Assembly (NCBI RefSeq): GCF_910592395.1
Contig: NC_088310.1
Coordinates: 28,722,991-28,786,990, forward strand
DNA from: Lineus longissimus
Lineage: Eukaryota; Nemertea; Pilidiophora; Heteronemertea; Lineidae
Length of the DNA: 64,000 nt
Reading direction: 5' to 3'
Part shown: positions 1 to 12,220 of the stretch, one piece after another
How positions within the stretch are numbered: position 1 is the first letter of the stretch
How the letters are laid out: every line of letters begins with the position of its first letter
Translations under genes and position numbers: made by a program
Notes under the pieces: model-generated
What the model saw: only the letters and a program-made list of their open reading frames with translations
Told to the model about the DNA's origin: nothing
The model's database searches: none

Positions 1-1589
1 CAATTCCACAAATCTGCAAACCTGTCTCCTTTTTGTCTTCTCATGCCATTTCCACCATTTCATGTGAGTCATCCATCTTAGATACCACACCTTTCATGGC
101 TGAGTTGCCAGCAATACAGCTATTGATAAAGGGCCTATCAGCGAGTAAGTCAGAGACTGGGCTTTTAAAGCAGAGGTTATCTTGGTTTATGATGATCCAC
201 CACTTGGGATGCTGGGTTAAGAAGCCCTCCTTCTTCCTTGATCGTAGATTACTGTCTCATATTCTGTTTGTTAAATTGCTATTGTCTGAGTGTGGCCATC
301 TGGAAAACAGGAAATGATAAATGAAGCAGAAACACAAATTTAAATCTGCCTCAAGGCTCCATTTCTCTTTCATTTTGTTACCATTTCATTTCTTACTTTT
401 TGGATTCATATGAATTTGTTGTAAATAGTTGACTTCAGTAAACTTCTACTGTCAATCGCACAAGGCTGAATTCTTGCATAATGTCTGAGGTCTTTTCATA
501 ACTGTATGTCAGTGCTCAATCTTGGTATTTCTATAACTTGTCAAGTCTGTCAAGTCTGCTAGTGACTGGTAGTTAATTATCTTCCAAATCTGTATATCTT
601 TTGTCTTGTCAAAATATTGAGTTGAGCGCTAAAACGACTGCGAGAGATGAACCTTCCACAAATACATTCAGTATAATATATAATATATTGACCCCATGCC
701 ATTCCTAATGTGGTCGGGTCAACTTTCCAGGTCTTGGTTCACAGTATATCTAATAGGGGGCGTGCTGCTTGGCAGGGGCAGAAAACTGCTTCCCACCAGG
801 ACAAGGCACAGTCTTATTATAAACATCCATCATTCAACTGTGGAGAGTGTCGGATGGTGACCTATGACCATTCGTGGGAAGCACTCAATCTGTTAGTGGT
901 ACAAACGGGCTACCATAGAATGGGATTACTGTTTGTTATGATAATATGCGCAAGTATATTGTAAAATGCATTTAGTCATGAAATCATTACTCATATTTTT
1001 TCCGATGCTGTTGTCGCATTGGAAGATTCCAACAGAAGAATTATCAAATAAAAAAATATGCAAATATTGCCTTGTTATTTTTCTTTTGATTTCCATGATC
1101 GCAAAGCCCAGAATGGGTAGCAGGACAATTCCTCAAGACAGCTTCCAGGAGACTCCCAAGGAGCTTCACAACCAGAACACCTGAGACCACTATGACTGGT
1201 CAGGTAGCGTGAGGAATAGTCTCCTCTTCTATGATCCCATAACAGAGCACAATGCCATACCGAATACATTGTAGCTTTCTGGTAGTCCTAACCCGGCCAA
1301 ATATCTCCTATGTAACTTCACAGCCAGGACACCGAAGACGATCATTGCCCTTTCTGACCATTACACAAGTGTCGGATCTTGAAGAGAACAAGGCCTCGAT
1401 ACACAGCAGAGCCCAGCCCAAGTAGTATGTCGCAACCAGGACATCTGAGAGAGCTCTCTGATCTCATACATAGAGAACAAGGACAATACGAAGTAGTGCT
1501 CAGAAACTAGGTGTACCCCATCCATACCCTCACCTGGGTGGTCTCTCAAGAACGTGCCTTTGGCCGTCTGTCACATGGCCCCCTGTCTT
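1..1589. other. No recognisable gene
   Basis: AT-rich sequence with only short, unrelated reading frames. The longest, open from position 3 to 317 on the plus strand, starts without an ATG, resembles nothing I know and has no splice context that I can support. I see no RNA gene or clear repeat here. Confidence 0.5.
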
Positions 1590-1626
1590 TCACAATAGTT
1601 GTTGGAGAAGGCGGAATAGAACTGCG

Positions 1627-2632
1627 TGTATCACAGCTTGTGTCTGGTGTAGCGGGAGGAATAGTCCCCTGTCTTTCATAACCTTTGGCTTGTGTAGCAG
1701 GAGGAATAGTCCCCTGTCTTTTACAACCTGAGGCGGGTGTAGCAGGAGGAATAGTCCCCTGTCTTTCACAACCTGTGGCTGGTGTAGCAGGAGGAATAGT
1801 CCCCTGTCTTTCACAACCTGAGGCGGGTGTAGCAGGAGGAACAGTCCCCTGTCTTTCATAACCTTTGGCTTGTGTAGCAGGAGGAATAGTCCCCTGTCTT
1901 TCACAACCTGTGGCTGGTGTAGCAGAAGGAACAGTCCCCTGTCTTTCACAGCCTGAGGCGGGTGTAGCAGGAGGAACAGTCTCCTGTCTTTTACAACCTG
2001 TGGCTGGTGTAGCAGGAGGAATAGTCCCCTGTCTTTCACAACCTGTGGCTGGTGTAGCAGAAGGAACAGTCCCCTGTCTTTCACAGCCTGAGGCGGGTGT
2101 AGCAGGAGGAACAGTCTCCTGTCTTTTACAACCTGTGGCGAGTGTAGCAGGAGGTATAGTCCCCTGTCTTTCACAACCTGTGGCTGGTGTAGCAGGAGGA
2201 ATAGTCCCCTGTCTTTCATAACCTTTGGCTTGTGTAGCAGGAGGAATAGTCCCCTGTCTTTCATAACCTGTGGCTGGTGTAGCAGGAGGAGTAGTCCCCT
2301 GTCTTTCACAACCTGTGGCTGGTGTAGCAGGAGGAGTAGTCCCCTGTCTTTCATAACCTGTGGCTGGTGTAGCAGGAGGAATAGTCCCCTGTCTTTCATA
2401 ACCTGTGGCTGGTGTAGCAGGAGGAGTAGTCCCCTGTCTTTCACAACTTGTGGCAGGTGTAGCAGGAGGATTAGTCCCCTGTCTTTCACAACCTGTAGCT
2501 GGTGTAGCAGGAGGAATAGTATCCTGTCTGTCACAACTTGTGGCTGGTGTAGCAGGAGAAATAGTCCCCAGTCTTTCACAACCTGAGGCGAGTGTAGCAG
2601 GAGGTACAGTCCCCTCTCTTTCTCAGCCTGCA
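1627..2632. repeat. 45-bp minisatellite, about 22 copies
   Basis: A GC-rich 45-bp unit (core: gtgtagcaggaggaatagtc) repeats about 22 times with a few substitutions per copy. Because 45 is divisible by three and the unit lacks stops in several frames, it yields a 350-codon minus-strand frame with a 15-residue Leu-rich repeat and overlapping plus-strand frames of about 118 codons. No start context, splice signal or family match supports translation, so I annotate it as a repeat only. Confidence 0.9.
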
Positions 2633-2642
2633 CAAGTGTCAT

Positions 2643-4225
2643 CGAGCACTTTCCCTGCCTTTGCCTCCAATCCGACTAATACAAAAAGTGCTGACGGCGC
2701 CCAAATTGGCGAACAACTGTCAACTTCACCATAGATGGTTTCTCGCCGCTCTTTTAGCAAACAGCAGTAATGAGGCTGTGAGCAACAAATGGCCTAATGT
2801 TGTCCAATGACAAATAAAATAAAAGATAAATGGTTGATTTCTGTTGTTTATAGTCTGATATTTACAGTTGTTAGTGTACATAGTCATGGAAGTTTATAGA
2901 TTGTTTCCAGGAATAGAAACACACATTTCATACGCTAATCTCACCAAAATATTTACTCCTAGTACCGCTGATTGGAAGAGAGGATATGTCGTGTGATTGT
3001 TTCACATCCTCCACTCTATATCGTCTCAAACACAAGTACATGTGCTTACCAAATCGGATGTGACGCAATTCAACAATCCTCCATAGAGATGCTATCATTC
3101 TCCAAGCAGCTCAAAGAAACGAGTGCCTTGAGACTAGCTAATCAACTGACGTCGCCGATTCCCCGTAACACCTTTGGTGTTATCAGGGAAGTGTTGAGAC
3201 AAGCTGGTCATGGGTGGTAATGGGTTTGCTCTCTGCCAGTGGAGCATGAGTGAAGAGGATCATTCGTTATAAAGGTACGCGACTGCAAGCGGGAACGCAC
3301 TCCCGACAGCGACGTGAACATTCTACCGCCACAAATCTCCGGCTGTGGATTGCTCAGCAAACGTTGGAGGCGAGATTGATATAACTCGGCATAAAAATAC
3401 TCGTGGTAGTCGATAACCTTTTGACAACCGGACGGAACTTCACTCTGGAGGACCAGATCTCAGTTGAATTACCGATATCCATTTTTGCCAAGTAGATGGA
3501 GCAATATTTGGACAACTCGCTGAACACACGGAACGTGACTTTGTAGATGTGACTTGATCGAATTTTGATCACGGCCAACTAGCGATGTCATTCGTTGTTC
3601 GTGGGAAAAGTCGTCGGACTTCATGTTCTGGAGACAACAACAAGCCAGAGCTCGTTGGACGGATCACGATTGCTTGAAATCTCCAGAAGACATCTCTGAG
3701 AGGTAAATAGAAGAAGCGATGTATGTCTAATCTATCCGTTAAAAGTGAGAACACGTAGATTTACTAAGTTGAACCAGAGTCTTTCAATGGCTGAACCACC
3801 AGACAACGGACCGGAATAACTCGTAATTGGATTTCGTCTGATGTTTGCCGACATCTCGATCCTGCGGAGACGACCGATGGCCTCCGCTTGTCGTACTTGG
3901 AGTTGTGGTCTGCCGATTCATTTAATCGACACAAGAGCAAAGTGAACTGATTCTGTGGAAATCATATGTTACAAGAACAGCTGGTTTATTTCAAGTGCTC
4001 CTGTTATCTTTTATATAAAGAGCGGCAATAACATAGGATACCTGATCTTAGAAGGCTTTAGCGACAAAAAGCCAAAATTGCAGATGTTGCAGGATTCATT
4101 TGGCGACATAATTGACCACGGATTACACATCCGGTTTTTAATTACGAACATCTCCTCTTGGATATCTTGGATACCGGAAGTATCTAAAAAGTCGATCGTA
4201 AGTCCCTAAAATAATAAGGTGGTGA
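2643..4225. other. Intergenic, probably includes the GPCR promoter and 5' UTR
   Basis: No coding exon is recognised. The part next to 4226 must hold the promoter or 5' leader of the GPCR gene, but I see no convincing TATA box. Short frames on both strands have no family similarity. Confidence 0.4.
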
Positions 4226-5359
4226 ATGACCAATTTCAATATGGCAGACAACACGACTTGGATACCAAACTATTGGTATACTTTCATCGAACACTCCTCT
4301 CAGCAGCACGCGACCACTTGGGGACGCTGGATGCGTCTAATTGTTTTACCTCTTGTCCTGCTCATTGGATTCCCCGGAAACGCCTTGTCAGCGACCATCA
4401 TGAGCAGACGAAGCATGCGGCGCCATTCATACACCATCATTCTACAAACTTTGGCAATATTTGATACAAGTTCTCTCATTATTCGCCTCCTCTTCTGGAT
4501 TAATCTGCTGCAGTCGATTTTGAGCCGAGATGGTGTGGTGACGATCCAATCGCTCGCTGGATGCAAAGCCACCGAGTATTTCTTCACATCCATACATATC
4601 GTCTGCTCTTGGCTTGTTGTTCTTATCTCAATGGAACGTTTCCTTGTCGTCTGCTTCCCGATCAGAAGCCGCCAATGGTGTACCCGGAAGACCAGCCGCA
4701 TTGCTGTTGCCATTCTTGTAACTATGGCATTCACCTTGCAGAGTTACTCCGCCATCTTGACTCAGTACGCTCCGCAGATCGGGTGCGTCATGGCGCAGAA
4801 CCACATGTATGCTCACTTCATCATCGCCACCATATTCGTGACTTTCGCACCGTTGGCACTGATCTTTCTCTGTAACATTGGCATTATCGTCTGCCTCTTC
4901 AGCGGGATTCACATCTCCAATGCGTGCACCAGAGACGCACAGACGAGGAAGGTGACTTACATGTTGCTATCAGTCTCCTGTAGCTTCCTCGTCTTAGTTT
5001 TCCCCAATGCCTTAGTGGTTCTGTTGATCGGTCTTCGACAGGACTGGGCACCAGTGCTGGGCCAGGTGTTGGAGCCGCTCGCGTTACTGTGGGACATAAA
5101 CTTCGGCATTAACTTTTACATTTACGTCCTCTCGGGGAAAGAGGTGCGCAACGAAGTCAAGGACATGTTCGGTTGCCGTAAATCGGTTCGTGGAAACACA
5201 CCAGGGGTGAAATTCTTTGACCGACACCGCAGAAGGTTGTCCCTTGATATCAATGCGGACCGCCTCAGTTGGCAAAGGAACACGTCCCAGTCCTCCCTGT
5301 CGACGCCTTCGACAGTGTCGACCATTTCATGGCGGAGTAGCAACGAGAGGTTTACATGA
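4226..5359 (+). CDS. Class A (rhodopsin-type) GPCR, peptide-receptor-like orphan
   Basis: A single uninterrupted 377-codon frame encodes a seven-transmembrane receptor, expected at the plasma membrane and coupled to G proteins. Visible landmarks are an N-glycosylation site near residue 9, the TM1 Gly-Asn pair at 51-52, the conserved Cys pair at about 113 and 187 (TM3 to ECL2), an Glu-Arg-Phe version of the DRY motif at 137-139, and the TM7 segment NFGINFYIY at 292-300 followed by a Ser-Gly-Lys helix 8, a pattern common in invertebrate FMRFamide-type and related peptide receptors. The tail is Ser/Thr-rich. I chose the ATG at 4226; another in-frame ATG lies five codons downstream. The ligand cannot be told from the sequence. 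Intronless structure could reflect an old retrocopy or a lineage expansion. Confidence 0.88.
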   Translation: MTNFNMADNTTWIPNYWYTFIEHSSQQHATTWGRWMRLIVLPLVLLIGFPGNALSATIMSRRSMRRHSYTIILQTLAIFDTSSLIIRLLFWINLLQSILSRDGVVTIQSLAGCKATEYFFTSIHIVCSWLVVLISMERFLVVCFPIRSRQWCTRKTSRIAVAILVTMAFTLQSYSAILTQYAPQIGCVMAQNHMYAHFIIATIFVTFAPLALIFLCNIGIIVCLFSGIHISNACTRDAQTRKVTYMLLSVSCSFLVLVFPNALVVLLIGLRQDWAPVLGQVLEPLALLWDINFGINFYIYVLSGKEVRNEVKDMFGCRKSVRGNTPGVKFFDRHRRRLSLDINADRLSWQRNTSQSSLSTPSTVSTISWRSSNERFT

Positions 5360-6045
5360 GATTGCGTGCACATGCCTTTCTTCAGGAATTGGAAGTGTGT
5401 ATATATTAAAGGAGAGAGAGCTATGATGGATATGATACCATACATACGAAGGAATGTGAACTTTGGCAGAGGTGAGGTCCTCCTCAGGACTGCAGCTGAA
5501 TGACCTGGAGAGAGTGGCCAAAGACAGGAGGAAAAGGAAAAGATTTGTGTCGGTCCATTGCTCCGGCCGGGGTGGAAGAGGATCAGTAAGTCATGTGAAC
5601 TGTCGTGAAGTTTCTCATTGAGGACAATGAGAACTCCCAGCCACTGTCTTTGCACAATCGTCGTGGTAAAGTCGTGGCAAAACATTGTGACTATGGCCAT
5701 CCCATGATGTTATCATTCCCACCATATTCTTGGCAGGCCTTGAATTCTGATTGGACAAAAGGCTGCGTTGTTTGATGGGACTCTGTCCTACCGGTGGTGT
5801 AACATTCTTAATTGTCCCCAGAGAAAATTGTTCGTCTCCATTGTAACGTGAAGAATTAAGGCATCGTTCTGGAGAGACTGACGATCTTCGGTGCCTCGGA
5901 GAAAACAAAGGCATAAAGACGCCATGTTCTCTGACACTTTATCCCTGGACATTTAGAACTATTACACCGGTTGATGGAAACTGGAAGGTTAACGAAGACT
6001 TTTTCAGCTTGATGTACAGTGTATAATTTAGTATTTAAAACATTT

Positions 6046-6051
6046 AATAAA
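6046..6051 (+). promoter_or_regulatory. Polyadenylation signal AATAAA, likely for the GPCR
   Basis: A canonical AATAAA lies about 690 bases after the GPCR stop, with no coding sequence between. A 3' UTR of roughly 0.7 kb is inferred. Confidence 0.5.
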
Positions 6052-6779
6052 CAATTTCAACAGGGCAACGAAGAATCAACAAAGTTGTAAATAATTTACA
6101 GCGAGTGCAATCGTAGTCAGCCACTTATGGGTATGCCTGTCTAATGTCTTCGTTTTAGGGCAAATTGTTTTTGTTTTTTTCATATTTTTAGTTCGTAAAA
6201 CATGTCTATTTCAAAGTCCTACTGACTGTAACTATGTTCTGTATTTACAACTAACGGCAAAACCTCACTGAAGCCCTTATCGATTATTTCTACCGTCTTT
6301 TGCTAACGCTGCCAAATAAAGCAAGAACAACAAAGTGAACTGTCTGCTGATGACAGAGAATTGGTGTGGAAATAACATTTCCCTGAAGAATTAAAAGCAA
6401 ACAAACAAAAGGATGTGTTGGCTGCAGTTGTGCCCAAAGAAAGCCAAATGGAGAATAGCCAACTCGAAAATCAAGCCACCTCTTCGTCAAGCAGGACGTT
6501 GGGACTTCTGACCAGGTCTTGACATACTTGTCCATCATAGCTTTCATTCACAAAATTAATGACATCGAAGTTTATCATATATCCATATAATCCATGAAAC
6601 ATCAGTAATAGTGTCGCTACCGAAATTAGAGTCTTGTCTCAGAATAGTTTGTGTTCCCCGAATTGGAAGGCGCCACGAAGAAGACGTTCAGGCGGTTACA
6701 ACGGCAGTGTGTCGACGTAAGTCACCGTTACTTGTTCACTTTAATCCCTTCTTGTCGACGACAGTTCCGTATTTTCCTC

Positions 6780-9700
6780 TCAGTTCTCATCGGAGGCAAG
6801 TCTCGTGAGAGCGAGATTTGACAACAAGACTGGTAGTTTGCTGACGCCAAGGTAACCCTTGTTGCTGTATTTATCCTGCGCCGCCTGAAATAAGAAGCAG
6901 ACGATAGAAATATCAGTTTCAATTGGTTGAGTTTCTTGGAACAACATTCACTTCTTTACCATCAGCTACATTAGAAGACAGCGAAACGTTGCCCATGCTC
7001 TGTTGGTTACATAGACCTTCAAAACATATTATTCCTCTTTCTCACTATCTCGATTTTTATTAAATGATTCTGAGACTGTTCTGAAATGGGAACTCATAGA
7101 TGTTGCAAAAAAATCTTTGCTCTAGACAACTTGAGCTGTGATTAAAAAATGCCTGTCTGACAAAAAAAAGAAGTTTCCTACCGTGTATTTTGTTTGTCCA
7201 AGCTTTAGGTGTGATCTTGCCAGCCTCTTCATACAAGGCACCAGCTCCAGCATGCGATACTCCGAGTAGTAGACGAGTGTGGCCGTCCAAGGGGCCTCGG
7301 ACATATCGTTGATGATCTGCCGCACTAAGCACAGGGCTGCCGCGGCCAACATGGATGGTTTGTAAATGATGCATTGGGAGTCAATGAGGCTCAGGTCCAG
7401 GAAGTACATGCTCATGTATCTCACCTGAAACATGCAAGGTTGGCTAAATTTCCCCTTTCCCACTGCATACTTCAATTGGCATAAATACGTCCTATGATTC
7501 CTGAACCTAGCAGTGAACTAAAACATGGTGAAGGTGTAATGTTTTCAATATTCCCCGAGAAGAGTATCTTAGCCGGTTTTTGCGCCTATTCCAGTTAAGA
7601 GGTGGTACACTCACGGGGAAGAGTCTTCAACGCAAGTCACGTGAGCAAGAAGAGAGGCGCGTGTATGGAAAAGAACGGAGTCCGTTAGATTCAGGTCTAC
7701 TGAATGTCTGAGCAGAAAAGAAGAAGAAGATACCTACTATATCATCCTTCTTGCGTGTTGCCTTGATGAACCGTTCAAGGAACTGATAGGGGTCAGCGAA
7801 GCTCAGATCAAACTTGAGGGCGTTCAGGATGATGATCTCCATGTCAAGGACCTGCTGGTAGTTGTAAGTGTTGTCCGTCAGGTGGACCAACGTCTCAATC
7901 TGAAACAGTCAAATCGGCAAACGGATGAGATTCGAAGAAACTCTATTCGAAATGACCGCCTTGTTTGCTCTTGTCATGGCGATTTGAGAAACAACAGAGA
8001 GAGAGCTATACTATGACAGCAGTTGAGGTTAGGTAACAGATACACTCTTGGCGGACTCCGCAGCATCATGCACCTAACCTGGCACCCCATTCCCCGCGGC
8101 ACCTTCAAGGATATTGTAAGGATACTAAGTCTCTGGACATTCATGAAAACATAAAAGGAATGACTCTTTGCAGTCCAGCCAAGACCTACCTCCGGTGCGA
8201 ATCTCTCAGTAAACTTGGCAGCCACGAACATACAGGAGACACCAAGCAGCTGGAACTTGCTGAGCTGGATGTGTTTCCTGCTAAGGAAGCGATCCATGAG
8301 GGTCACACTCAGGTGAAGGGTCTCGTCCATCAGCACCAAATGCAGCTGAAAAACAAGTGAGAGTGATTGAGCCCCGGCATTGAAAGATTGACGATCACTC
8401 GCGATGGCGGTGCTTGGCTTCTATTAGAACCGTCTTCACAGCGTTCTCTCTTTGATCTCACTGGTGGCAAGGAGTGTCCATCCCATTGACAATTCCCCCC
8501 TGCGGAGGTGGTTACATGTTCAGTTGGACGAGTAATAGAAGGGTGCCTGTATGGAAAAGTAGGATGTAGAACGCCTATAAAGTTCATGGAAGTTGAACAT
8601 GTACTTGATACACCAGTACCACGACTCACTTGGGTGTACTGGTGAGGAAGAAGATGGGCCCTGCGTGGAGAAGGAGACATTGATTGAGCCAAAAGGTACA
8701 CAAATGCCGAGCATTCACTGACCTGAACTTGAATGAGCCAGTCAACGAGAATGGTCCTCATGTGGGTGGAGACCTCGCCAAGCTGCAGGAAGTCGATGTT
8801 GTCATGTGCATACTTGGCTTCTTTATCCTGCAACAAAGGAAGACATGGTAAGTTTTCAGATGGACGAAAACTTATCTGTGTCGCCAGGGGAGAATTTGCA
8901 GTATGTATCTGATACTCACCCTCAAGTACTGGATGATATCACTGTGATACTCAGCGTGCATGAATAGTTCTGTGTCGCCGTGGTCAATATCAATGACGTT
9001 CTCTGGGGGTTTCATGAGGGTGTCGATCGCCCAGCCAAGAGTATGAAGGTTCAAAGACTGGTCTGGAGTGAAAAACAGAAAAGGACTTTCAGGTTCTTGC
9101 TAAGGGGAAAACAAACTTCGTTAAGTCTAAGGAAGTCCCCTCCTTCTCCAATTAGGAGCCCTTCTTTTTGTTCATCTGACCACACAGCGCGCGCATACCG
9201 TTACCATCAGTTCGTTTTGTACCATCATGACGGAGATCCAGTTACCAAAATCTCACATTTGCCATCCACACTCCCCCGATTCGCCTAAACGCCGCATGTC
9301 TCGGGGACAAACGGAGGACATCCTTTTCTTACCTGCAGTGATCATGGGTCTGGGGACGGGTATATTGAATGGTGGTCCTTTTCCCCTTTTACTCCTTTTG
9401 GCAGGGATGTCACCGAAACTCACTTCTTTCGCGTAGCCTCCTGGAGCAAAGTTCAATGTTCAATGGATTAGAGGAGTGAAGAGAATTAGGGAACCTCGAT
9501 TGCGGGGAACGGTGGTTCGTAGCTATCCCTGCCAAGACATTTTAACTTGATTTTTCTGTGCTTACTTCAAACTTGAATAATCAAGACGATTTCGATAGCT
9601 GTTTGGCAGGTCAGTGTCTTCATGGCGACTACTCCGATTGAGAAAGCAATGCGAGTTCACTTGAGATACCAGGCTTGAAACAATTCTTCAGGGACAACAC

Positions 9701-10734
9701 AAACTAAAGATTAACAGCATGTCTTGGGTTGAGGCGAGTGTCTCCTGAGTGTCGACGACCGGGCTTAAAATGCCAACAGAACTACTCTTTTGGTGTTATA
9801 CTCACTTTGGTCCTTGTCGATGAAGGCTTCCCCCGCCATTGGCTCTGACCTGACCGCCGCCTGGGGTGGTACGATGCCCACCTTACGGCCTTCCTGCTCC
9901 GTACATGTCTTACTCGATCTCACTGCCCCCTTCCTCCCGATGCCAGCTATGTCAGACACCTTGTTGTCAATTGTACGAAAAGCTTGCCGCTGCTGAAAAA
10001 CCCACATGAGGTCAGAAAGCTGTCATTCCTGTTAAATATCAGTGACTATACAACGTTCTTAACTGTATAACAAGCATTCACTTTTCTTAACATGATGTTA
10101 ACACCTGAAGTACAGTGGCTTAATTTGTTTCAGCAAGGTGGCCTCGCCTCATGCCGGTGTAACATCTGTGGTTGTTTCCCATGTGTCAGTGTTTCCAAAC
10201 AATAGGCAGCTAGAGAGACCATGACTTTTCAATAGGGGGGATACACAGAAAAACTCGTCAATCTATTTTTGAGCGTTCCCAAACAATGAGGGGAAACACT
10301 CAAAAACAGAAACACTCAAAAACATTACACCGGCACTACTGCCAAAGTCTCAAAAAGCCGTCCACTCCAAATCAGCGTAAATCCAGGTGAAACCAAATTG
10401 AGAGCAACACCATAAGTTTCTGGTTCTTCTACACCGTGTGAAGACAGATGGCTACAGAGGACGACTCAGAGATGGCTCTGCAGTAATCGTTTACCTCCGC
10501 ATCAACATCTATTTCTCCCCTTCCCCCTGCTGCTTTACCAGCTTTGGTCTGGACGACCCAGAGAAGTGTCTAGAGTATGCATACCTCCACAACTATTCCC
10601 ATGGTCCTCCTCTCCTTGCCTCCCAGGTTCTCCTCCTCGACATTATTGATGCTGCGTTTCTTTCCCTTCACATTCGCAGCCACCCTCTTCCTCCACTTGG
10701 CCAGGGTAGAACCCTTCTCCACGCTCGTAGGCAT
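6780..10734 (-). CDS. Mitotic cyclin, A/B class
   Basis: Nine exons join in frame to a complete 452-aa protein: 10734-10585, 9992-9806, 9440-9333, 9062-8920, 8827-8723, 8345-8190, 7899-7738, 7424-7182 and 6884-6780. It should bind and activate a CDK1/2-type kinase at G2/M. The basic N-terminus holds a destruction-box-like RQAFRTIDN (about residues 52-60, with Phe where Leu is usual) and Lys/Arg clusters. The cyclin box includes MRTIL (about 219-223) followed by VDWL, then a cyclin-A-like DETLHLSV. Family marks are mixed: the ILVDWLIQVQ segment and WTATL recall cyclin B, while LSLID and the C-terminal KYSNKGYLGVSKL recall cyclin A. Length fits either family (430-450 aa in vertebrates). The start is the first ATG of an open exon preceded by an acceptor-like site, so an untranslated first exon is possible. 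Confidence 0.9.
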
Positions 10735-12220
10735 CTCTCTGAAGATAGGAGAGGAATGACTACATCGACATGGTGCAAATATAAAACTGGATTCTATCCT
10801 CAGATAAGGGCATCAGAACTGGGCCCTGATACATGGGTATGGGGCAGGAATGCGATCAAACTACGTCAGTTTCGATCTGGGATTGCAAATTTTAACCCAA
10901 AAACATTCCTGTCGTGAGTTTAGGCACGGTCCACCCCAGCCGTAAAAATAAAATTTGACGGTGATAAAAACGGCTTACCTGGAGAGGTAGTTTCGCCTCC
11001 TTCCTTCCTTTTCTAAAGTCAGTGGTTTTGATTTTCTACTTCATTCAGTCAACGTTTATATGCCGATGTGTAGTCCATGTAGTACGGATTCTCCCGTGCC
11101 TTTCGACCAAGTCATCCACGACGACCAAGCGTCTGCACACAAAAGGGTCGAGCGGGTTCGATTTCGTTCATTGGAAACACGCAGGATTACCGAATGTGTT
11201 ACCATGGTTATATCATCATTTTTCGGGTTAAACACTGGGGACTTTGGTTTTTGTAAAGATTTTTTATTGAGCACTGTGGTTGTTGGGATGATTTCTCATG
11301 GGAAATGCAAATATCTGGTAGTGGTTTGACCCCTCATCGACCAACTGGTCATCGGCTGACACTATTGGGCCGTTTTTGCAACTTGACCCTCACAAAGAGC
11401 TATGAACGCTGACGTCCGAAGTATGTAATACGCAAATGTACTTTATCGTTTTTTTTGAAAATCTCATACATGTATTAGCCAGGACTTGGTGACATTGACA
11501 ACGACCATGACGCCGACGTTCGTCGTTCATACGGATTGCCAAACCTGCCTATTGTCGAATTACGGTGTTTCCGAAGACGAAGGGCAACTCAAAGATTTGA
11601 ACAAATCTCCCATCAACGCCATGTGTACGGGTTCGAGTGTGCACGTGAGACGTGTGGTCGTCTCATGTCATCATCGATGCTGTGAACACGTCCAAGAGCC
11701 GTTCATCCGCAAGCCCATTTCCACTCGGTGAACGGCTCAGAAATTGACAATTCTGAATCAAAGACTGAATCAAACACTTGAATTTCACCAGTCCCACATT
11801 TAATCGCAAGCCAAGTTGAGAAACTATGTACGTACATTGTATTCATTTGTACAATGAAACATAAAAATACGGCAAAATTTCCATATATTTAGTTCCCCCT
11901 CTGCATGGCCTTGTTCAGCTGTGACTGGTTCCTCTACCTCAATATATGCAATACAACATGTCGGCAAGGACCATCATATATTAACTTCAGATACCAGTCT
12001 CTCTTAGTTGAGATCGTTGGTTTTAGAAAGGGGGTAGGGGGTAGGTGATAACCTTGAACGATGCTCGATAAACAAGATTTTACAGCAAATGGAGAAGGGG
12101 ACTCCTTGGAACGAATTTTTCAACAGTCAGAACATCGAAATGGTGAAACATTTTAAAAAGGCAGTCCAATATGGTCTAATGCAAAGGCAGTCAAACGCAC
12201 TGTTCATCCAACCATTCCGT
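10735..12220. other. Intergenic between cyclin promoter and secreted-peptide gene 1
   Basis: The right part (about 11.64-12.22 kb) is the 3' UTR and downstream flank of the secreted-peptide gene, recognisable because it is duplicated at 23.4-24.07 kb. The rest shows no gene. Short runs such as repeated aaacactcaaaaaca near 10.3 kb are low-complexity. Confidence 0.45.
11799..11804 (-). promoter_or_regulatory. Polyadenylation signal ATTAAA, secreted-peptide gene 1
   Basis: ATTAAA on the minus strand about 420 bases after the stop. The same hexamer is kept at the corresponding place (23542-23547) downstream of paralogue 2, which supports a functional role. Confidence 0.45.

Noticed and set aside
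1590-2642. 350-codon minus-strand reading frame as a gene
   Set aside because: It exists because a 45-bp repeat is divisible by three; no splice, start or family evidence.
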